A stretch of DNA of 34,321 bases from positions 1 to 34,321 of the forward strand of contig LWCA01000279.1 in NCBI GenBank assembly GCA_001642005.1, in the 5' to 3' direction. Numbering within the stretch: position 1 is the first letter of the stretch; the number at the start of each line of letters is the position of its first letter. Under the pieces are notes generated by a model. The model was not told the DNA's origin, searched no databases, and saw only the letters and a program-made list of their open reading frames with translations. Made by a program: the position numbers and the translations under genes. This stretch comes from Intoshia linei. Lineage: Eukaryota; Orthonectida; Rhopaluridae. Shown piece after piece: positions 33,650 through 34,321 of the stretch.

Positions 33650-33941
33650 TCCTGAGTAAATTTTCCAGTGATATACTGCTATTTTGTTCCTCGTCATATC
33701 GACTGAAAATATCTCTCCATCGTTCAACACAATTCATTAATCTACCATACTCTTCTTTATTTATTCTACGTCGGTTTGTTCCGAAAGATCCTGAATATAA
33801 AAATTGTATTGTTTAAAATTAAAATTTACTTATCAACACCCCGCATGTAGTAACACTAAACTGAAGGCTCTTTGCAAGTTGATATACGTCCAAATCCTCT
33901 GGTTGACTTAAACTGGTGCCCATATTCATTTTTAGTTGTTT
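33650..33941 (-). CDS. Penta-EF-hand protein (calpain C-terminal domain or sorcin type), partial
   Basis: Two minus-strand exons, 33830-33941 and 33650-33790, are joined by a 39-nt GT-AG intron in matching phase 1. Exon one reads KQLKMNMGTSLSQPEDLDVY then QLAKSLQFSVTTCGVLI. Exon two reads RINKEEYGRLMNCVERWRDI then FSRYDEEQNSSISLENLL. The pattern (L..L.FS..TC..LI, INKEEY..L, W..IF..YD...SSIS...LL) is the helix-loop-helix pairing of the penta-EF-hand family, which binds Ca2+ and dimerises, as in calpain and sorcin. The first loop has lost its usual acidic residues, and the second (YDEEQNSSISLENL) keeps Asp and Glu in part. The upstream part lies beyond the right edge. Downstream exons were not found and may have been displaced or lost with the adjacent mobile-element remnant. 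Confidence 0.55.
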
Positions 33942-34321
33942 CTATAAAAATTTTACTTTTTAAAATTTTCTTTATTAGTTAAGTGAAAAGCAAACATTTA
34001 TTATACAACTATAATATTTACAATTGTAAATAAAATTAATAAACTAAATTACACAATAGTAAAGTATAACTTCTACTGTCTTTTCTCGATTATAAGAAGT
34101 CTTCTTATATTCGAGAGTAGAAGGAAAAATGCTTATCAAAAACAAGTAAACTTTTAAGCAAACTTTTAAAAAATATAAAAAATACACTAAAAGTTTGCTT
34201 TTGTATTTATAAGAACTCGTTAGCTTTGTATTAAATTACATCTTGGGGTATTCTCAAAATCTATTTGTTTGAGATAAAACTTATAAATTAAAAAATGAGG
34301 TCTGTGAAAAACTTAAAGAAT
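33942..34321. repeat. Right-edge stretch with two strong inverted repeats
   Basis: A near-perfect hairpin TCTCGATTATAAGAAG (34084-34099) pairs with 34101-34116 at 15 of 16 positions around a single-base spacer. A second, perfect 13-bp pair, AAGCAAACTTTTA (34156-34168) with 34188-34200, follows. No exon of the penta-EF gene could be recognised here. The repeats may be ends of a small MITE in its intron. Confidence 0.5.

Noticed and set aside
1..34321. CRISPR array, operon structure or prokaryotic origin
   Set aside because: No regular spaced repeats occur, genes are split by GT-AG introns, and families and transposons are eukaryotic.

Overview
The window is eukaryotic genomic DNA, very A+T rich, with spliced genes separated by remnants of DNA transposons. 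Gene families (stomatin, NACHT/WD40 protein, mitochondrial aldehyde dehydrogenase, HSD17B12-type reductase, penta-EF-hand protein), hAT/pogo/piggyBac-like elements and a fossil of a negative-strand RNA virus polymerase together suggest an arthropod, probably an insect. Species cannot be named. Intron lengths are striking: most introns I could place by conserved splice signals and frame are 34-65 nt, and the long ones are long because transposons sit in them.

Layout. 1-1034: 5' part of a stomatin-like gene (minus), running off the left edge and lacking about 30 conserved residues. 1287-1578: piggyBac-like MITE with TTAA duplications. 2494-15496: a 23-exon plus-strand gene for a ~2,159-residue NACHT/WD-repeat (NWD1/NWD2-like) STAND NTPase; introns 11, 12 and 18 carry pogo-like, hAT-like and other repeats. 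15813-20897 (minus, convergent): a complete 12-exon mitochondrial ALDH (522 aa), with hAT-like insertions in introns 1 and 10. 22236-22829 (minus): exons of an unrecognised gene. 23560-24240: decayed endogenous viral element from a mononegavirus L protein. It is followed by a 317-bp hAT MITE and a frameshifted mobile-element-type coding remnant up to ~26210. 27481-28214: a 68-bp pogo-like MITE, a pogo-internal repeat and an unidentified ORF. 28968-31148 (minus): a 10-exon short-chain dehydrogenase/reductase (292 aa) like HSD17B12. 32476-33570: a second, different mobile-element-type coding remnant. 33650-33941 (minus): two exons of a penta-EF-hand (calpain/sorcin type) gene near the right edge.

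The genes look like independent housekeeping or accessory genes and do not form one pathway. ALDH and the SDR both act on aldehyde, fatty acyl or steroid-type substrates, but nothing here links them. I saw no operons, CRISPR arrays, rRNA or convincing tRNA. All exon models come from reading by eye and have no transcript evidence; their main support is that phases agree across every junction.
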